This document shows positions 1 through 13,531 of a DNA stretch of 64,000 nt, in pieces. Under the pieces are notes generated by a model. The model did not search any database, was not told the DNA's origin, and saw nothing but the letters and a program-made list of their open reading frames with translations. The position numbers and the translations under genes are program-made. Position 1 is the stretch's first letter. The number at the start of each line of letters is the position of its first letter. Source of the DNA: Arsukibacterium sp. (lineage in GTDB: Bacteria; Pseudomonadota; Gammaproteobacteria; Enterobacterales; Alteromonadaceae); assembly GCF_018402695.1 (NCBI RefSeq), contig NZ_JAGYIM010000014.1:1-64000 (forward strand), in the 5' to 3' direction.

Positions 1-69
1 AGCGTTTAGAAGTACAGTTGTGAGTAACTGAATATCAGCTTGCTAAGTTAAAGAACAGTAAACAGTTAA

Positions 70-187
70 TGCCTGGTGGCAATAGCGCTGTGGACCCACC
101 TGATCCCATTCCGAACTCAGAAGTGAAACGCAGCTGCGACGATGGTAGTGTGGCATTCGCCATGCGAGAGTAGTACACCGCCAGGCT
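70..187 (+). rRNA. rrf: 5S ribosomal RNA
   Basis: The stretch begins with TGCCTGGTGGC and ends with the complementary GCCAGGC, which form the terminal helix of 5S rRNA. Between them are the conserved blocks CCGAACTCAGAAGTGAAACG and GATGGTAGTGTGG, nearly identical to E. coli 5S rRNA. The length of about 118 bases is normal. Positions 1-69 are therefore most likely the 23S-5S spacer, with the rest of the rRNA operon lying to the left of the window. Ends are accurate to within a few bases. Confidence 0.97.
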
Positions 188-202
188 CCCAATAAAGCCA
201 AA

Positions 203-229
203 GAGCCCACTCAGTCGAGTGGGCTTTTT
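203..229 (+). terminator. Rho-independent terminator of the rRNA operon
   Basis: A perfect GCCCACTC/GAGTGGGC stem with loop AGTC (204-223) is followed by a T run, 16 bases after the 5S rRNA. This is the usual end of an rRNA operon. Confidence 0.9.
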
Positions 230-343
230 GCTTTATCCGCTGCGCGGGTGTACTACACTCCCACGCCAGCCACAGCGCTTCGCTGGTGGCATTGCTCGCC
301 CCATCCCTGGGGCTCGTCCCGTTGGGACCTGCCTGCGGCAGTC

Positions 344-428
344 AAAAACGCTCCCGGCGTTTTTTGTCGCCATGCTGATTCAGAGCTGCGCACATACTAA
401 CAAGCCTCCCCCTTTGTGAAAGGGGGAT
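344..428 (+). terminator. Two further hairpins downstream of the rRNA operon
   Basis: The 188-441 gap holds no credible gene. Besides the terminator at 203-229 it contains AAAAACGC/GCGTTTTT (344-351 with 357-364), which ends in T residues on both strands, and TCCCCCTTT/AAAGGGGGA (about 408-428). The latter sits just beyond the end of thiH. They could act as back-up terminators for the rRNA operon and as the terminator of the convergent thi operon. This assignment is inferred from structure only. Confidence 0.5.
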
Positions 429-441
429 TTAGCTTTTAGCT

Positions 442-1578
442 TTATCTCCCCAAATAACTATCCCAGTCTTTCCATACTGGCTGTAAGCCCTGAGCGGCAA
501 GTGCTGTTGCCACCTGCTTTGGCGAGCGGGTATCGTCGATGCTAAATTGTTCCAAATTTTCCGGCTCAACGCTATAACCGCCCGGTTGGGTTTTTGAACC
601 AGCGCTGACGCTGGTGATGGCCAACGGCACGACGTTTTGACGAAATGCTGCTGACTCCCGGGTAGACAAACTAATTTCCAGCTCTGGGGCAAACAGCCGG
701 AAAGCACAAATCAGCTGGATTAGCTCTTGATCACTGATTGGACTAATAACATTGCTACCACCACTAAAGGGGCGGATCCTGGGCACCGATAAGCTAAAAC
801 GGCTTTGCCAGTAGCGCTTCTGCAAATATTGCAAATGCCGGGCCAGCAAAATAGCATCGGTTCGCCAATCGGTCAGGCCTAGCAAAATACCTAAGCCTAT
901 TTTGTCGATACCGGCCTGGCCAACCCTGTCAGGGGCATCAAGCCGCCAGGTGATCTCGGCTTTTCTCCCTTTTAAGTGATACTGCTTGTATGCCTTAGCA
1001 TTATAGGTTTCCTGATACAGCATCACCGCATCGACACCCAGCGCTTTTAGTTGCCGATAATCAGCAGAACTTAAAGGCTGAACTTCCAGCTGAATACTGC
1101 TGAAGTAGCGCTGGACGACCGGTAGCACTTGGCAAAAGTACTCTATGCCAACTTTACGCTCATGCTCGCCGGTGACCAACAGCACCTGATCGATGCCCAG
1201 TGCTTTAATAGCCTGACATTCCTGCTCTATTTCGCTAAGGTTTAAAGTGCGTCGCTTAACTTTCTGACTTAGCGAAAAACCACAGTAAGTGCATTCGTTA
1301 GCACACAGATTTGATAAATACAGTGGTGCGAAAAAATGGACAATATGGCCAAAACGCTGCCGGGTAAGCCGCTGAGCTTTAACTGCCATTTGCACTAAAA
1401 ATGGCAACGCAGCAGGAGAGAGTAATACCTGCAGATCTTTGAGTATTAACCGGTTTTTCGTTAATGCTACCTGTACCTGAGCGCTTGAATAATTACGGCT
1501 TTGCAGTTGCAATGCCTGCCAGCTTTGCTGTTGCCATTGCTCGCTAAAATTTATCTTGTCATTAATGGTATCGCTCAT
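442..1578 (-). CDS. thiH: 2-iminoacetate synthase ThiH (radical SAM tyrosine lyase)
   Basis: ThiH cleaves L-tyrosine to 2-iminoacetate (dehydroglycine) and p-cresol, supplying the glycine-derived part of the thiazole ring for ThiG. The 378-residue protein has the radical-SAM CxxxCxxC cluster motif at C92, C96 and C99, within [12 protein letters not shown], and a length typical of the family. Its ATG overlaps the thiG stop codon in an ATGA arrangement, so the two are probably translationally coupled. It is the last gene of the thiamin operon. Use of ThiH rather than the oxygen-dependent glycine oxidase ThiO means that thiazole formation here relies on an oxygen-sensitive iron-sulfur enzyme. 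Confidence 0.96.
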   Translation of the reverse strand: MSDTINDKINFSEQWQQQSWQALQLQSRNYSSAQVQVALTKNRLILKDLQVLLSPAALPFLVQMAVKAQRLTRQRFGHIVHFFAPLYLSNLCANECTYCGFSLSQKVKRRTLNLSEIEQECQAIKALGIDQVLLVTGEHERKVGIEYFCQVLPVVQRYFSSIQLEVQPLSSADYRQLKALGVDAVMLYQETYNAKAYKQYHLKGRKAEITWRLDAPDRVGQAGIDKIGLGILLGLTDWRTDAILLARHLQYLQKRYWQSRFSLSVPRIRPFSGGSNVISPISDQELIQLICAFRLFAPELEISLSTRESAAFRQNVVPLAITSVSAGSKTQPGGYSVEPENLEQFSIDDTRSPKQVATALAAQGLQPVWKDWDSYLGR

Positions 1579-2342
1579 AGTCCCGCCAGAAAATCAGTGA
1601 ACGGGCTGGATGCAACCGCATGCTGTAGTGGCGTTGCCAAACCCGCCAGATAGGCGGCACGACCGGCGCTGACCGCATTGGCAAAGGCACCCGCCATCAC
1701 TACTGGATCATGGCTACTGGCGATGGCGGTGTTAACTAATACCGCTGCAGCGCCCAGCTCCATCGCTGCGGCGGCATGTGATGGTGCACCTATACCTGCA
1801 TCGATAATAACTGGCACTGTGGATTGTTCGATAATAATTTCCAGCATAGCGCGGGTTTGTAAGCCCTGATTAGAACCGATGGCGGCGCCAAGCGGCATTA
1901 CTGCAGCGCAGCCAACTTGCTCCAGCCGCTTACATAACACCGGATCAGCACTGCAGTAGGGCAGTACCACAAAGCCCAATTTCACCAGTTGTTCGGCTGC
2001 TATCAGCGTTTCTATCGGATCTGGCATTAGATAGCGCGGGTCCGGATGAATTTCCAGTTTCAGCCAATTGGTCTGTAAAGCTTCTCGCGCCAGTTCAGCG
2101 GCGAAGATGGCTTCTTTGGCTGTCTTAGCCCCTGAGGTATTAGGCAGCAGCTGAATATTCATCTCCCGCAGCGGAGAAAGTAAATCATCATGTAATTTAT
2201 CCAGTTGCAGTCGTTTTAGGGCCAACGTTACTAGCTCACAGCCACCGGCTGCAATGGTTTGCTGCATCAGCATAGGGCTGGAGAACTTACCGCTCCCCAG
2301 TAGCAAGCGGCTATTAAAGGTTTTATCTGCTATACGCAGCAT
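1575..2342 (-). CDS. thiG: Thiazole synthase ThiG
   Basis: ThiG condenses 1-deoxy-D-xylulose 5-phosphate, 2-iminoacetate and sulfur from ThiS thiocarboxylate into the thiazole phosphate moiety of thiamin. The 255-residue protein begins [20 protein letters not shown] and carries the family motifs [19 protein letters not shown] and VIIDAGIG, the last being part of the phosphate-binding TIM barrel. The ATG at 2342 is chosen because it follows the thiS stop by two bases (GGAGGCTAATAATG) and because family members start here. An upstream in-frame extension would overlap thiS and has no family counterpart. Confidence 0.96.
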   Translation of the reverse strand: MLRIADKTFNSRLLLGSGKFSSPMLMQQTIAAGGCELVTLALKRLQLDKLHDDLLSPLREMNIQLLPNTSGAKTAKEAIFAAELAREALQTNWLKLEIHPDPRYLMPDPIETLIAAEQLVKLGFVVLPYCSADPVLCKRLEQVGCAAVMPLGAAIGSNQGLQTRAMLEIIIEQSTVPVIIDAGIGAPSHAAAAMELGAAAVLVNTAIASSHDPVVMAGAFANAVSAGRAAYLAGLATPLQHAVASSPFTDFLAGL

Positions 2343-2344
2343 TA

Positions 2345-2528
2345 TTAGCCTCCGGTCACAATGTGGAACAGGCATACAGAGTCATTGTTCTGTAGCTGTT
2401 GCTCGTTCCATTGTCGCTTAGTTATAACAATATTATTAATAGCCACTGCCAGGCCCTCTGTTTTCAGTTGTTGCTGTTGTAGCAACTGTGACACTGTGCT
2501 GTTAGCTGAAACCTGTAATAGCTTGTCG

Positions 2529-2545
<17 letters not shown>
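2345..2545 (-). CDS. thiS: Sulfur carrier protein ThiS
   Basis: This 66-residue ubiquitin-fold protein ends in the diagnostic Gly-Gly (HIVTGG). In the family that terminus is adenylated and converted to a thiocarboxylate that donates sulfur to ThiG. The size is usual for ThiS. Its start overlaps the 3' end of thiDE by 17 bases, and its GGAGG coding for the C-terminal Gly-Gly doubles as a plausible ribosome binding site for thiG. No thiF adenylyltransferase gene is present in this operon, so activation of ThiS must be done by an enzyme encoded elsewhere (ThiF or MoeB-like). Confidence 0.93.
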
Positions 2546-5808
<3,263 letters not shown>

Positions 5809-5900
5809 TTAACAAGTTGAGGTTGCTTGTCCGGAGTGGGGGCAGGTTATAACAGTCAGCCAATCCGCCGGGCGGATTTGGATGGGGTTAAATGCTGTAG

Positions 5901-5996
5901 TTCCCCTTGTTTCCCTTCGCAGGTATTAGCCTGATCAGGTTCAACGGATCCCGTTTTCACGGTCTCAGCCCGCTGTAAACAGCTGGGCACTCCGAC
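5901..5996 (-). promoter_or_regulatory. TPP riboswitch (THI element) in the thiC leader
   Basis: Read on the minus strand, the leader holds the conserved THI-box blocks in order: GGAGTGCCC, GGCTGAGA, GAACCTGATCAGG, and TAATACCTGCGAAGGGAA. These are the pyrimidine-sensor and pyrophosphate-sensor helices of TPP aptamers. The position 100 bases upstream of thiC is as expected. No clear T-tract terminator follows. ACAAG/CTTGT arms (about 5812-5830) and CCGG/CCGG just beside the thiC Shine-Dalgarno could fold to mask it, so translational control is likely; that part is inference. Confidence 0.95.
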
Positions 5997-6058
5997 AAGA
6001 TGGTGCTAAGTATTCACTTATTGCTAACGAAATTCAAGGTCTGATTGCAACCGGTGTT

Positions 6059-7492
6059 TTATAAACTCTGAACATACAAATACAGCGACTTAAGAATTTT
6101 CATTTTCTGCTCATCACTGGCATGTTCATGCGCGAGATTTTCCAGTGCCAGGCTGAAATCTTCCATGGTCAAATTGGGGTTATCCAGGCCGTGCATTAGT
6201 TTATCGGTACGGTAACGTTGCCACTTTTGCTGTTCACTATCACTTAAACTTTGCGGGTAGTTTCTGGCCCTGAACAAAAACAGCAGATTGTTTAAGCGAT
6301 CGTCGCCAAATACCGGCGCGCTTACCGCTAATTGCTCGGGTGTTAACTGATGCAGTTGCTGCATCTTCTGCTTATCGGCATCGCTGATAAAGCCGTTATA
6401 CAACTGATAGTCGGGGTTAGCTTCGCTGGCATACGCTGTAGGTTGCTGGTAAAGCTCAACGACTTTCTGTTGCAGTTGTCGTTGTTGTTTAAACCATTCC
6501 AGGTGTTCCAGACAACGGCTACGGTCAATGCCCAGTTCGCTAGCCCGGTCAACTGTTAGGGTCTTAGCATTAGCCAGCACCGGGCATTTGTTTAAGTGAA
6601 TCAGTTTTAAACCAAGCCGCTCTTCACCTTCAGCCAAATCGGCAGTGCGGGTATACAGTTTGTTGTTAAGGGTTTCAATATCATCTGTCAGCAATGGTGT
6701 TGGATCGGCTTGCAGGTTGTAGCAAATAACTGCATTTTTATTGGTGGGGTGAAAGGCCAGCGGCACTATCCAGCTTACGCAGCCAGAACTGGCTGGAAAT
6801 TTTGACGATACATGCACCAGAGGTGTTAAGCCGGCAACATCTATTAACTCACTGACGTTGGCTTTTTTGCGCAGCTCAAATAAATAGCTGAACAGTTTAG
6901 GCTGTTTTTCTTTAATTAATTTAGCGATGGCAATAGTGGCATAGACATCCGATAAGGCATCGTGCGCTTGCTCATGCGTCAGGTTATTCGCCCGGGTTAA
7001 ATGCTCAAGCTTAAAACTGGGGCTGCCATCTTCCCGCAAAGGCCAGTTAATACCTTCCGGGCGCAGAGCATAACAGGCCCGTACTACATCAATCAGGTCC
7101 CAGCGGCTGTTGCCTTGTTGCCATTCGCGACCATAGGGTTCATAAAAATTACGGTATAAACTGTAACGCGTTACTTCATCATCAAACCGCAAGTTGTTGT
7201 ATCCCAATACACAGCTACCTGGCTCGCTAAAGCGGTTGAGAATCTGTTGCATAAACCCGACCTCGCTCAGACCTTTTTTATTACACAACTGAGGTGTAAG
7301 TCCGGTAATGAGGGCTGCTTGCGGATGAGGCAGATAGTCGTTGGCTAACTGGCAATACCAGACATCAGGCTCGCCAATCACGTTCAGATTGATATCGGTA
7401 CGGATCCCGGCAAACTGAGCAGGGCGGTCGCGTTTTGGATCGGCGCCCCAGGTTTCGTAGTCGTGAAAATAGAAAGATAGCGATTGCGACAT
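6059..7492 (-). CDS. sbcB: Exodeoxyribonuclease I
   Basis: ExoI digests single-stranded DNA 3' to 5' and works in mismatch repair and recombination. The 477-residue protein matches E. coli SbcB (475 residues) over its length. It opens with FYFHDYETWGADPKRDRPAQ, where D11 and E13 are the first DEDD exonuclease metal ligands. The ALSDVYATI segment contributes a later one. The SH3-like and helical C-terminal regions typical of ExoI follow. The gene stands alone, transcribed away from the small ORF at 7570. Its leader region (7493-7569) has no other evident feature. Confidence 0.95.
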   Translation of the reverse strand: MSQSLSFYFHDYETWGADPKRDRPAQFAGIRTDINLNVIGEPDVWYCQLANDYLPHPQAALITGLTPQLCNKKGLSEVGFMQQILNRFSEPGSCVLGYNNLRFDDEVTRYSLYRNFYEPYGREWQQGNSRWDLIDVVRACYALRPEGINWPLREDGSPSFKLEHLTRANNLTHEQAHDALSDVYATIAIAKLIKEKQPKLFSYLFELRKKANVSELIDVAGLTPLVHVSSKFPASSGCVSWIVPLAFHPTNKNAVICYNLQADPTPLLTDDIETLNNKLYTRTADLAEGEERLGLKLIHLNKCPVLANAKTLTVDRASELGIDRSRCLEHLEWFKQQRQLQQKVVELYQQPTAYASEANPDYQLYNGFISDADKQKMQQLHQLTPEQLAVSAPVFGDDRLNNLLFLFRARNYPQSLSDSEQQKWQRYRTDKLMHGLDNPNLTMEDFSLALENLAHEHASDEQKMKILKSLYLYVQSL

Positions 7493-7569
7493 AATGTAAT
7501 TCTGCGATTAATGCAGCTGAATTATTTCTGGAATGTTTCGGATAATATCACTGGTGCCGGCATGGTGCG

Positions 7570-7752
7570 CTATTTTTTGTGGTCGTCAACCATGCTTTCC
7601 AGTGCAGAGCCCGGGTCTTCCTCACCACATACAGAGTAATCTTCGGGGCTGGCAGCTTCGGCGTCCCGGTGTGAAAGAGGTTTAGGTTGCTGATCCTGCT
7701 GGCCCGGCTCGGTACCATTGCTGTTATTTGTATTGTCAGGGCTGCTCATCAT
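7570..7752 (-). CDS. Small hydrophilic protein of unknown function
   Basis: A 60-residue ORF starts with tandem ATG codons and is rich in Asn, Gln, Asp, Glu and Pro, with no hydrophobic segment. It has one Cys and reads like an intrinsically disordered protein. The ribosome binding site is weak (TGTAGATT before the ATG). It lies in the same direction as sbcB, 77 bases upstream. I recognise no family. It is kept because it fills an otherwise empty intergenic region and its composition is protein-like, but it may be spurious. Confidence 0.4.
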   Translation of the reverse strand: MMSSPDNTNNSNGTEPGQQDQQPKPLSHRDAEAASPEDYSVCGEEDPGSALESMVDDHKK

Positions 7753-7949
7753 AATCTACACATTGTTAATCGCTCTTGTCCGAAGTATAGATAGTTACCA
7801 GTGCAACGCAATGCTACCCCGAACTCATGGTGCAGCTAATCGGCTAACAGCGGTTGAAATTTGCTGAGTGGCCATTAAGCTCTACAGCAAGTTGTGCTCT
7901 GAGAAAAATTCCAGTACAAAGAACACACTTACAATAAGAAGGAAATCTA

Positions 7950-8963
7950 ATGAAGCAACTATTACTGGCAATATCCCTGTGCATGGCAGGCTCGGTTATG
8001 GCAGAGAAAGCATCGGTCGGCATTGTTATCCATGGCGGTGCGGGTACCATTGACCGCAGTCAGATGACGGATGAGCAACAGAAAAATTATGAAGCGGCGC
8101 TGGCAGATGCAGTAAACAAGGGCTACGAGTTACTGGCTGCAGGTGGCAGCAGTTTAGATGCAGTGACGTTAGCGGTCACGGTGCTGGAAGACTCACCGTT
8201 ATTTAACGCGGGCAAAGGTGCGGTATACACCTGGGATGAGACCCATGAGCTGGACGCTGCTATTATGACGGGTCAGGATCGCAATGCTGGTGCGGTGTCC
8301 AGTGTCACTAATGTCAAAAATCCGATTTTACTGGCCCGGGCAATAATGGAGCAGTCTGAACATGTTATGTTAACAGGTAAAGGCGCCGAGCAATTTGCTG
8401 CCTCGCAGCAACTGGAGCTGGTTGATAACAACTACTTTAATACTGATTTTCGTTTTGAAGCGTTAAAACGGGCAAAAGAGGCACAACAACAGCTACCTCA
8501 TCAGGCCGCTATCGTTGCCGATCCTAACTGGAAAATGGGAACCGTTGGTGCCGTAGCAATTGACCATACAGGTAATTTGGCGGCAGCAACGTCGACCGGC
8601 GGCATGACGGCAAAACGTTGGGGGCGGGTAGGCGACGTGCCGGTAATAGGGGCAGGTAATTTCGCAGACAATACCAGCTGTGCGGTCTCCGGTACCGGAC
8701 ACGGTGAATATTTTATTCGCTATAATGTAGCAGCCGATATTTGTGCAAGGGTTAAATATCAAGGTAAAACAGCGGCTTCAGCTGCCAGTGAAGTGATAGA
8801 CGAGCTACTGCAGGCTGGCGGTACCGGTGGCGTTATTGTCGTTGATAGTAAGGGTGAATTAAGCTGGGCATTCAATACCCAGGGCATGTACCGGGCTAAG
8901 CGGGATGATAGTGGTACTGTTGTTGAAATATTCGCCACTCAGCGTGAAAAAGCGGGCAATTAA
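7950..8963 (+). CDS. Exported isoaspartyl peptidase / plant-type L-asparaginase
   Basis: Members of this Ntn-hydrolase family remove N-terminal isoaspartyl residues and hydrolyse asparagine after autocleavage into two subunits. The 337-residue protein has the N-terminal HGGAGTI block, the autocleavage region with catalytic Thr at residue 198 in KMGTVGAVA, and the substrate-binding TSTGG and GTGHGEYFIR motifs. Residues 1-18 (KQLLLAISLCMAGSVMA after Met) form a clear signal peptide, so the enzyme should be periplasmic, unlike cytoplasmic E. coli IaaA. The start is supported by AAGAAGGA shortly upstream. A peptide-scavenging role in the periplasm is inferred. Confidence 0.9.
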   Translation: MKQLLLAISLCMAGSVMAEKASVGIVIHGGAGTIDRSQMTDEQQKNYEAALADAVNKGYELLAAGGSSLDAVTLAVTVLEDSPLFNAGKGAVYTWDETHELDAAIMTGQDRNAGAVSSVTNVKNPILLARAIMEQSEHVMLTGKGAEQFAASQQLELVDNNYFNTDFRFEALKRAKEAQQQLPHQAAIVADPNWKMGTVGAVAIDHTGNLAAATSTGGMTAKRWGRVGDVPVIGAGNFADNTSCAVSGTGHGEYFIRYNVAADICARVKYQGKTAASAASEVIDELLQAGGTGGVIVVDSKGELSWAFNTQGMYRAKRDDSGTVVEIFATQREKAGN

Positions 8964-9025
8964 GCCAACGTTGGCTAAACTGAAATGAGCAGGCGGGTTG
9001 TGCTTGGTTGTGTTGGAGGAACGAG

Positions 9026-9445
9026 ATGGATTTACTTAAAGTAGCCGACTATATGCATCGTCATCCGGTAACCTTTACCGTTGATATGCCAGTTGAAATG
9101 GCGGTTGCCCGCTTAATAAAAGGAAAACAAACCGGCGGGCCTGTGGTAGATGTTACCAACAAAATTGTTGGTTTTGTCTCTGAACAGGATTGTCTGGCCC
9201 GCATGTTAATGTCGACCTATCATGATCAGCAAGCTGCGCGGGTAGCGGATGTAATGAATACTCAGGTATTAACAGTAAAGCCTTATGATGGGGTAATCGA
9301 TTTAGCGCAAATGATGCTGAAAATAAAACCGAAATTATACCCGGTGGTTGACGATGATGGCTATCTGCTGGGCATTATCACCCGTTCAGATGTTTTAGCG
9401 GCAATCGATAAAGAGCTGCATTCTCATTACCGACGGGTTGTATAA
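9026..9445 (+). CDS. CBS-domain pair protein
   Basis: The 139-residue protein consists essentially of two CBS modules (about residues 5-65 and 75-135), seen in VADYMHRHPVTFTVDMPVEMAV and VADVMNTQVLTVKP. Stand-alone CBS pairs of this type commonly bind adenosyl nucleotides and act as energy or stress sensors, but the ligand cannot be read here. The ATG at 9026 is preferred over an earlier in-frame GTG/TTG-type start because TTGGAGGAACGAG precedes it. It is transcribed alone, ending in the hairpin at 9479-9508. Confidence 0.85.
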   Translation: MDLLKVADYMHRHPVTFTVDMPVEMAVARLIKGKQTGGPVVDVTNKIVGFVSEQDCLARMLMSTYHDQQAARVADVMNTQVLTVKPYDGVIDLAQMMLKIKPKLYPVVDDDGYLLGIITRSDVLAAIDKELHSHYRRVV

Positions 9446-9478
9446 CGCTAGACCTTTACCCCGCTAGCTTGGTAGCAT

Positions 9479-9508
9479 GACGCCCTCTGATTTCTGAGGG
9501 TGTTATTT
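9479..9508 (+). terminator. Hairpin after the CBS gene, overlapping the hrpA ribosome binding site
   Basis: ACGCCCTC pairs with GAGGGTGT (one G-T) around the loop TGATTTCT, followed by TATTTT. It has the form of a weak intrinsic terminator for the CBS gene. The GAGGG of its 3' arm is also the only Shine-Dalgarno candidate for the hrpA TTG start at 9508. Confidence 0.55.
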
Positions 9509-12500
9509 TGTCTGTTGAGCCCGTATTAAACGTTTCATCACTCTATTCTGAATTAACTGATTGTCTGTTACAGGACCAATTCCGGCTGCGCCGCCGTCTG
9601 AATAATTGTAAAAAAATCGCTGAGCAGGCCGTACAGCAGCAAATGTTACAAAAAATCGCGGTGGATATTGCCCGCTCGGTGGCTCAGCGGGCGCTGCGTC
9701 TCTGCGGCGCTGCCAGCCATAAGTTATCCGATGGAACTGCCGGTAGCAGCAAAAAAAGACGATATTAAAGCAGCGATAGCAGCAAATCAGGTGGTGATCA
9801 TCGCCGGTGAGACGGGGTCAGGTAAAACAACACAGATCCCGAAAATATGTCTCGAGCTTGGCCGCGGTGTGGCCGGTACCATTGGCCACACTCAGCCTCG
9901 GCGTCTTGCTGCACGCAGTGTAGCCGATCGTATTGCCCAGGAGCTGGGGTGTCAGGCCGGGCAACAGGTCGGTTACAAAATCCGCTTTGGCGATCACACC
10001 ACCAGCCAGACACTGGTAAAGCTAATGACCGACGGTGTGTTGTTGGCAGAAATGCAGCAGGACCGCTTTTTAAATCAATACGACACCATCATTATTGATG
10101 AAGCGCATGAGCGCAGTCTTAATATCGACTTTTTGTTAGGTTACCTGAAGCAGCTGCTACCAAAGCGGCCAGATTTAAAGCTGATTATTACCTCGGCAAC
10201 CATTGATCCGCAGCGGTTCTCTAAACATTTCTTCGATGCGCCGGTGATTGAAGTATCTGGCCGGACGTATCCGGTAGAAACCCGTTACCGGCCGTACACT
10301 GAGCAGGATGATAAAGATACCGACCAGTTACAGGGGATTTTTGATGCAGTAGAAGAACTGTATCGTGAACCCCGTGGCGACATCCTTATTTTTTTAAATG
10401 GTGAGCGGGAAATCAGAGACACAGCAGAGGCGCTGGAGAAACTGAAACTACCCCATACTGAAGTACTGCCACTGTATGCCCGGTTAAGTGCTGCAGAGCA
10501 AAACCGGATATTCCAGAGCCATGCCGGCAGACGAATTGTACTGGCGACTAACGTTGCTGAAACGTCGTTGACAGTCCCTGGTATTCGTTACGTTATTGAC
10601 CCCGGCACCGCGCGGTTATCCCGCTACAGTTATCGTTCCAAAGTACAACAACTACCCATAGAAGCAATTAGTCAGGCCAGTGCCAATCAGCGCAAAGGCC
10701 GTTGCGGCCGGGTCGCTGCCGGTATTTGCATCCGGCTATACAGCGAAGAGGACTTTATTGGCCGCCCCGAATTTACCGATCCGGAAATTCTGCGTACTAA
10801 CTTAGCCTCAGTTATTATGCAAATGCTGGCGCTGGGGTTGGGCGATATTGATGCATTTCCGTTCTTACAGCGACCTGACAGCCGTTTTGTCAATGACGGT
10901 ATTAAGTTGCTGGAAGAGCTCGGCGCCATAGCACCACAACGAGGCCGCCAAAAATTAAGTTTAACCGCTTTGGGTAAACAGCTTGCCAGATTACCTATCG
11001 ACCCCAGACTAGCCCGGATGGTCGTCGCGGCCAGCAGTAACGGAGCCTTAAATGAGGTACTGGTGGTGGTTGCCGCGCTGTCGATTCAGGATCCGCGAGA
11101 GCGGCCGCTGGATAAACAGCAAAAAGCAGATGAAAGTCATGGCCGGTTTGCCGACACCGATTCAGATTTCAGCAGCTGGTTGAAACTGTGGGCATACCTG
11201 CAACAACAGCAGCAGGAATTAAGTAATAACCAGTTTCGCCGCTTGTGCCGTCAGGAGTTTTTAAACTACCTGCGGGTAAGAGAATGGCAGGATTTAGTAA
11301 GCCAGTTAAGCCAATTAGCCAAAGAGCAGGGGATGTCCTTCAATAGTGGTATGGCGGACTATCAGCAGCTGCATAGCGCGTTGCTAAGCGGGTTACTAGG
11401 TCAGGTTGGTTTTAAAGATACCGACGCCGATTATTTAGGGCCGCGCCAGACCCGCTTTTATGCCTTTCCTGGTAGTCACCTGTTTAAACGTAAACCAAAG
11501 TGGGTAGTAGCGGCAGAGTGGGTTGAAACAAGCAAATTATATGCGCGAAGTCTGGCCAAAATTGAACCGGAATGGATTGAGCCGCTGGCCGCACATTTAG
11601 TGACTCGCAGTTACAGTGAGCCACATTGGGAGAAGAAACGCGGCGCAGTAGTCGCTTATGAGCAGGTGTCGTTGTATGGTCTGGTAATTGTGCCCAGAAG
11701 AGCTGTGTTGTACAGCAAAATAGATGAAGTGGTCAGCCATCAGCTTTTTATTCGCGAAGCGCTGGTCAATCAGGAACTGGGTAGCAATGAAGCCTTTTTA
11801 AGCTACAACCAGCGGCTGATTGATACCGTGACTGAGCTGGAGGAGAAGTCACGGCGGCGTGATATTCTGGTAGACGAAGAGACGCTGGCGACGTTTTATG
11901 CTGAAAAAATTCCGGTCTGGGCCAATAACCGGATAGATTTTGGCAAATGGTGGAAAAAACAGCGCGCCAGCCAGCCCGACTTTTTAAATTTTGACCCGGA
12001 TAGCCTGCTTAACCGTGATGCCAGTGACATTACTGCCGACAAGTTTCCTGAAAGCTGGCGTCAGAGTAACTTAACCCTGCCATTGCAATATCACTTTGCC
12101 CCGGGTGAGCCGGATGATGGGGTCAGTGTGATCATTCCGCTGGCGCTATTGAATCAAATTGAGGACACAGGATTTGACTGGCTGATCCCGGCGCTTCGTC
12201 ATGAGTTGCTGGTTGCATTAATTAAATCGCTACCAAAGCAGTTCCGGCGTAACTTTGTGCCAGCACCGAACTATGCTGATGCCTTGCTACAGGTGATTGA
12301 ACCAGAGCAGGGCAAATTACTTGAGGTTATTTCGCAACGTTTAAAGCGAATGTCCGGTGTCACGATACCGCAGGATGCCTGGGATCTAACCAGTGTGCCA
12401 GCACATTTAGTAATGAATTTTAAGGTGGTAGACGATAAGGGTAAAACACTACAACAAGGCCGTTCTATTAATTTGTTAAAACAAGCTATGCAGGGTGAAG

Positions 12501-13405
12501 TGCAACAAAGCCTCAGTCAGGTTGCCGAACAGGGTATAGAACAAACAGCACTGACAGACTGGAGTTTTGGTGAGCTGCCCCGGGAATATGTCAGAATTCA
12601 GGCGGGCTATGAGATTAAAGCGTTTCCGGCGCTGGTGGATGAAAAAAATTCTGTAGCGATTAAGCTTTTGGATAACCCGCAGCAAGCAATGCTTGAAACC
12701 AAACTGGGCTTACGGCGCTTAATATTGCTGAACGTGCCGTCGCCAGTAAAGTACTTGCAGGAATCGTTACCGAATAAAGCGAAATTAGGGCTTTATTTTA
12801 ATCCCTTTGGTCGGGTGCTTGAGTTAATCGATGATTGCATTGCGGCGGGGGTAGATACACTGATTGCCCAATATGAGGTCCCGCAGAATCCGGCGGAGTT
12901 TAATCAGTTAAGGGACAAAGTCCGTGCTGAGCTGGGTGACACTGTGGTGGCAATAGCAATGCAGGTTGAACAAATTTTAACCCTGGGACACGCTATTCAG
13001 AAGCGATTAAAAGGTAAGGTCGATCTGGCACATATTCAATCGCAAGGGGATATTAAGCAGCATTTAACTGAGCTGGTATTTAAGGGGTTTGTCAGTAGTC
13101 ATGGCGCCGGCAGGCTGGCCGATATTTTGCGGTATTTACAAGCAATGCAAAAACGGCTGGAAAAACTGGCAGTCGATCCACAGCGCGACCGATTATTGAT
13201 GCACGAGTATCAAAAAGCAGCGGATGCCTATACTAATCTGTTGGGTAAGTTTGCCGGCGCGGCGGTAATTCCGCAGCAGGTTAGTGCAATTTACTGGATG
13301 CTGCAGGAATTGAAAGTGTCGTTACACGCGCAGCAGCTTGGTACGCCTTATCCAATATCCGTTAAACGGATACTGCATGCGGTAGCCGAAATTAAAACAG
13401 CGTAA
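9508..13405 (+). CDS. hrpA: ATP-dependent RNA helicase HrpA, interrupted by an apparent frameshift near 9700
   Basis: HrpA is a DEAH-box RNA helicase linked to mRNA processing and ribosome rescue. The main reading frame shows Walker A GETGSGKTT (about 9809), DEAH (about 10098), SAT, the TNVAETSLT and QRKGRCGR helicase motifs, and the long HrpA C-terminal region. The first 64 codons, from a TTG at 9508 with GAGGG upstream, match the E. coli N terminus but in a different frame. Skipping one base at about 9700 joins the frames into SVAQRALR-SAALPAISYP, colinear with E. coli. The joined protein is about 1298 residues against 1300 in E. coli. If the extra base is real, only an internal start such as ATG 9731, which has no ribosome binding site, could make a nearly complete helicase. 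Confidence 0.93.
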
Positions 13406-13531
13406 TTATAATTATATCGGCATGGTCATGTGATAACGTTCTGCAGTGCATAGTCAGTTAGAATGTAAGGTACTTTACACACTGAGTGGAAAGATCTATA
13501 ACTAGCATTGTAGTCTTAACAGGGGAAAGTT

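Noticed and set aside
219-419. Short plus-strand ORF after the 5S rRNA
   Set aside because: It begins in the rRNA terminator, has no ribosome binding site, and its sequence consists of hairpin DNA; it resembles no protein family.
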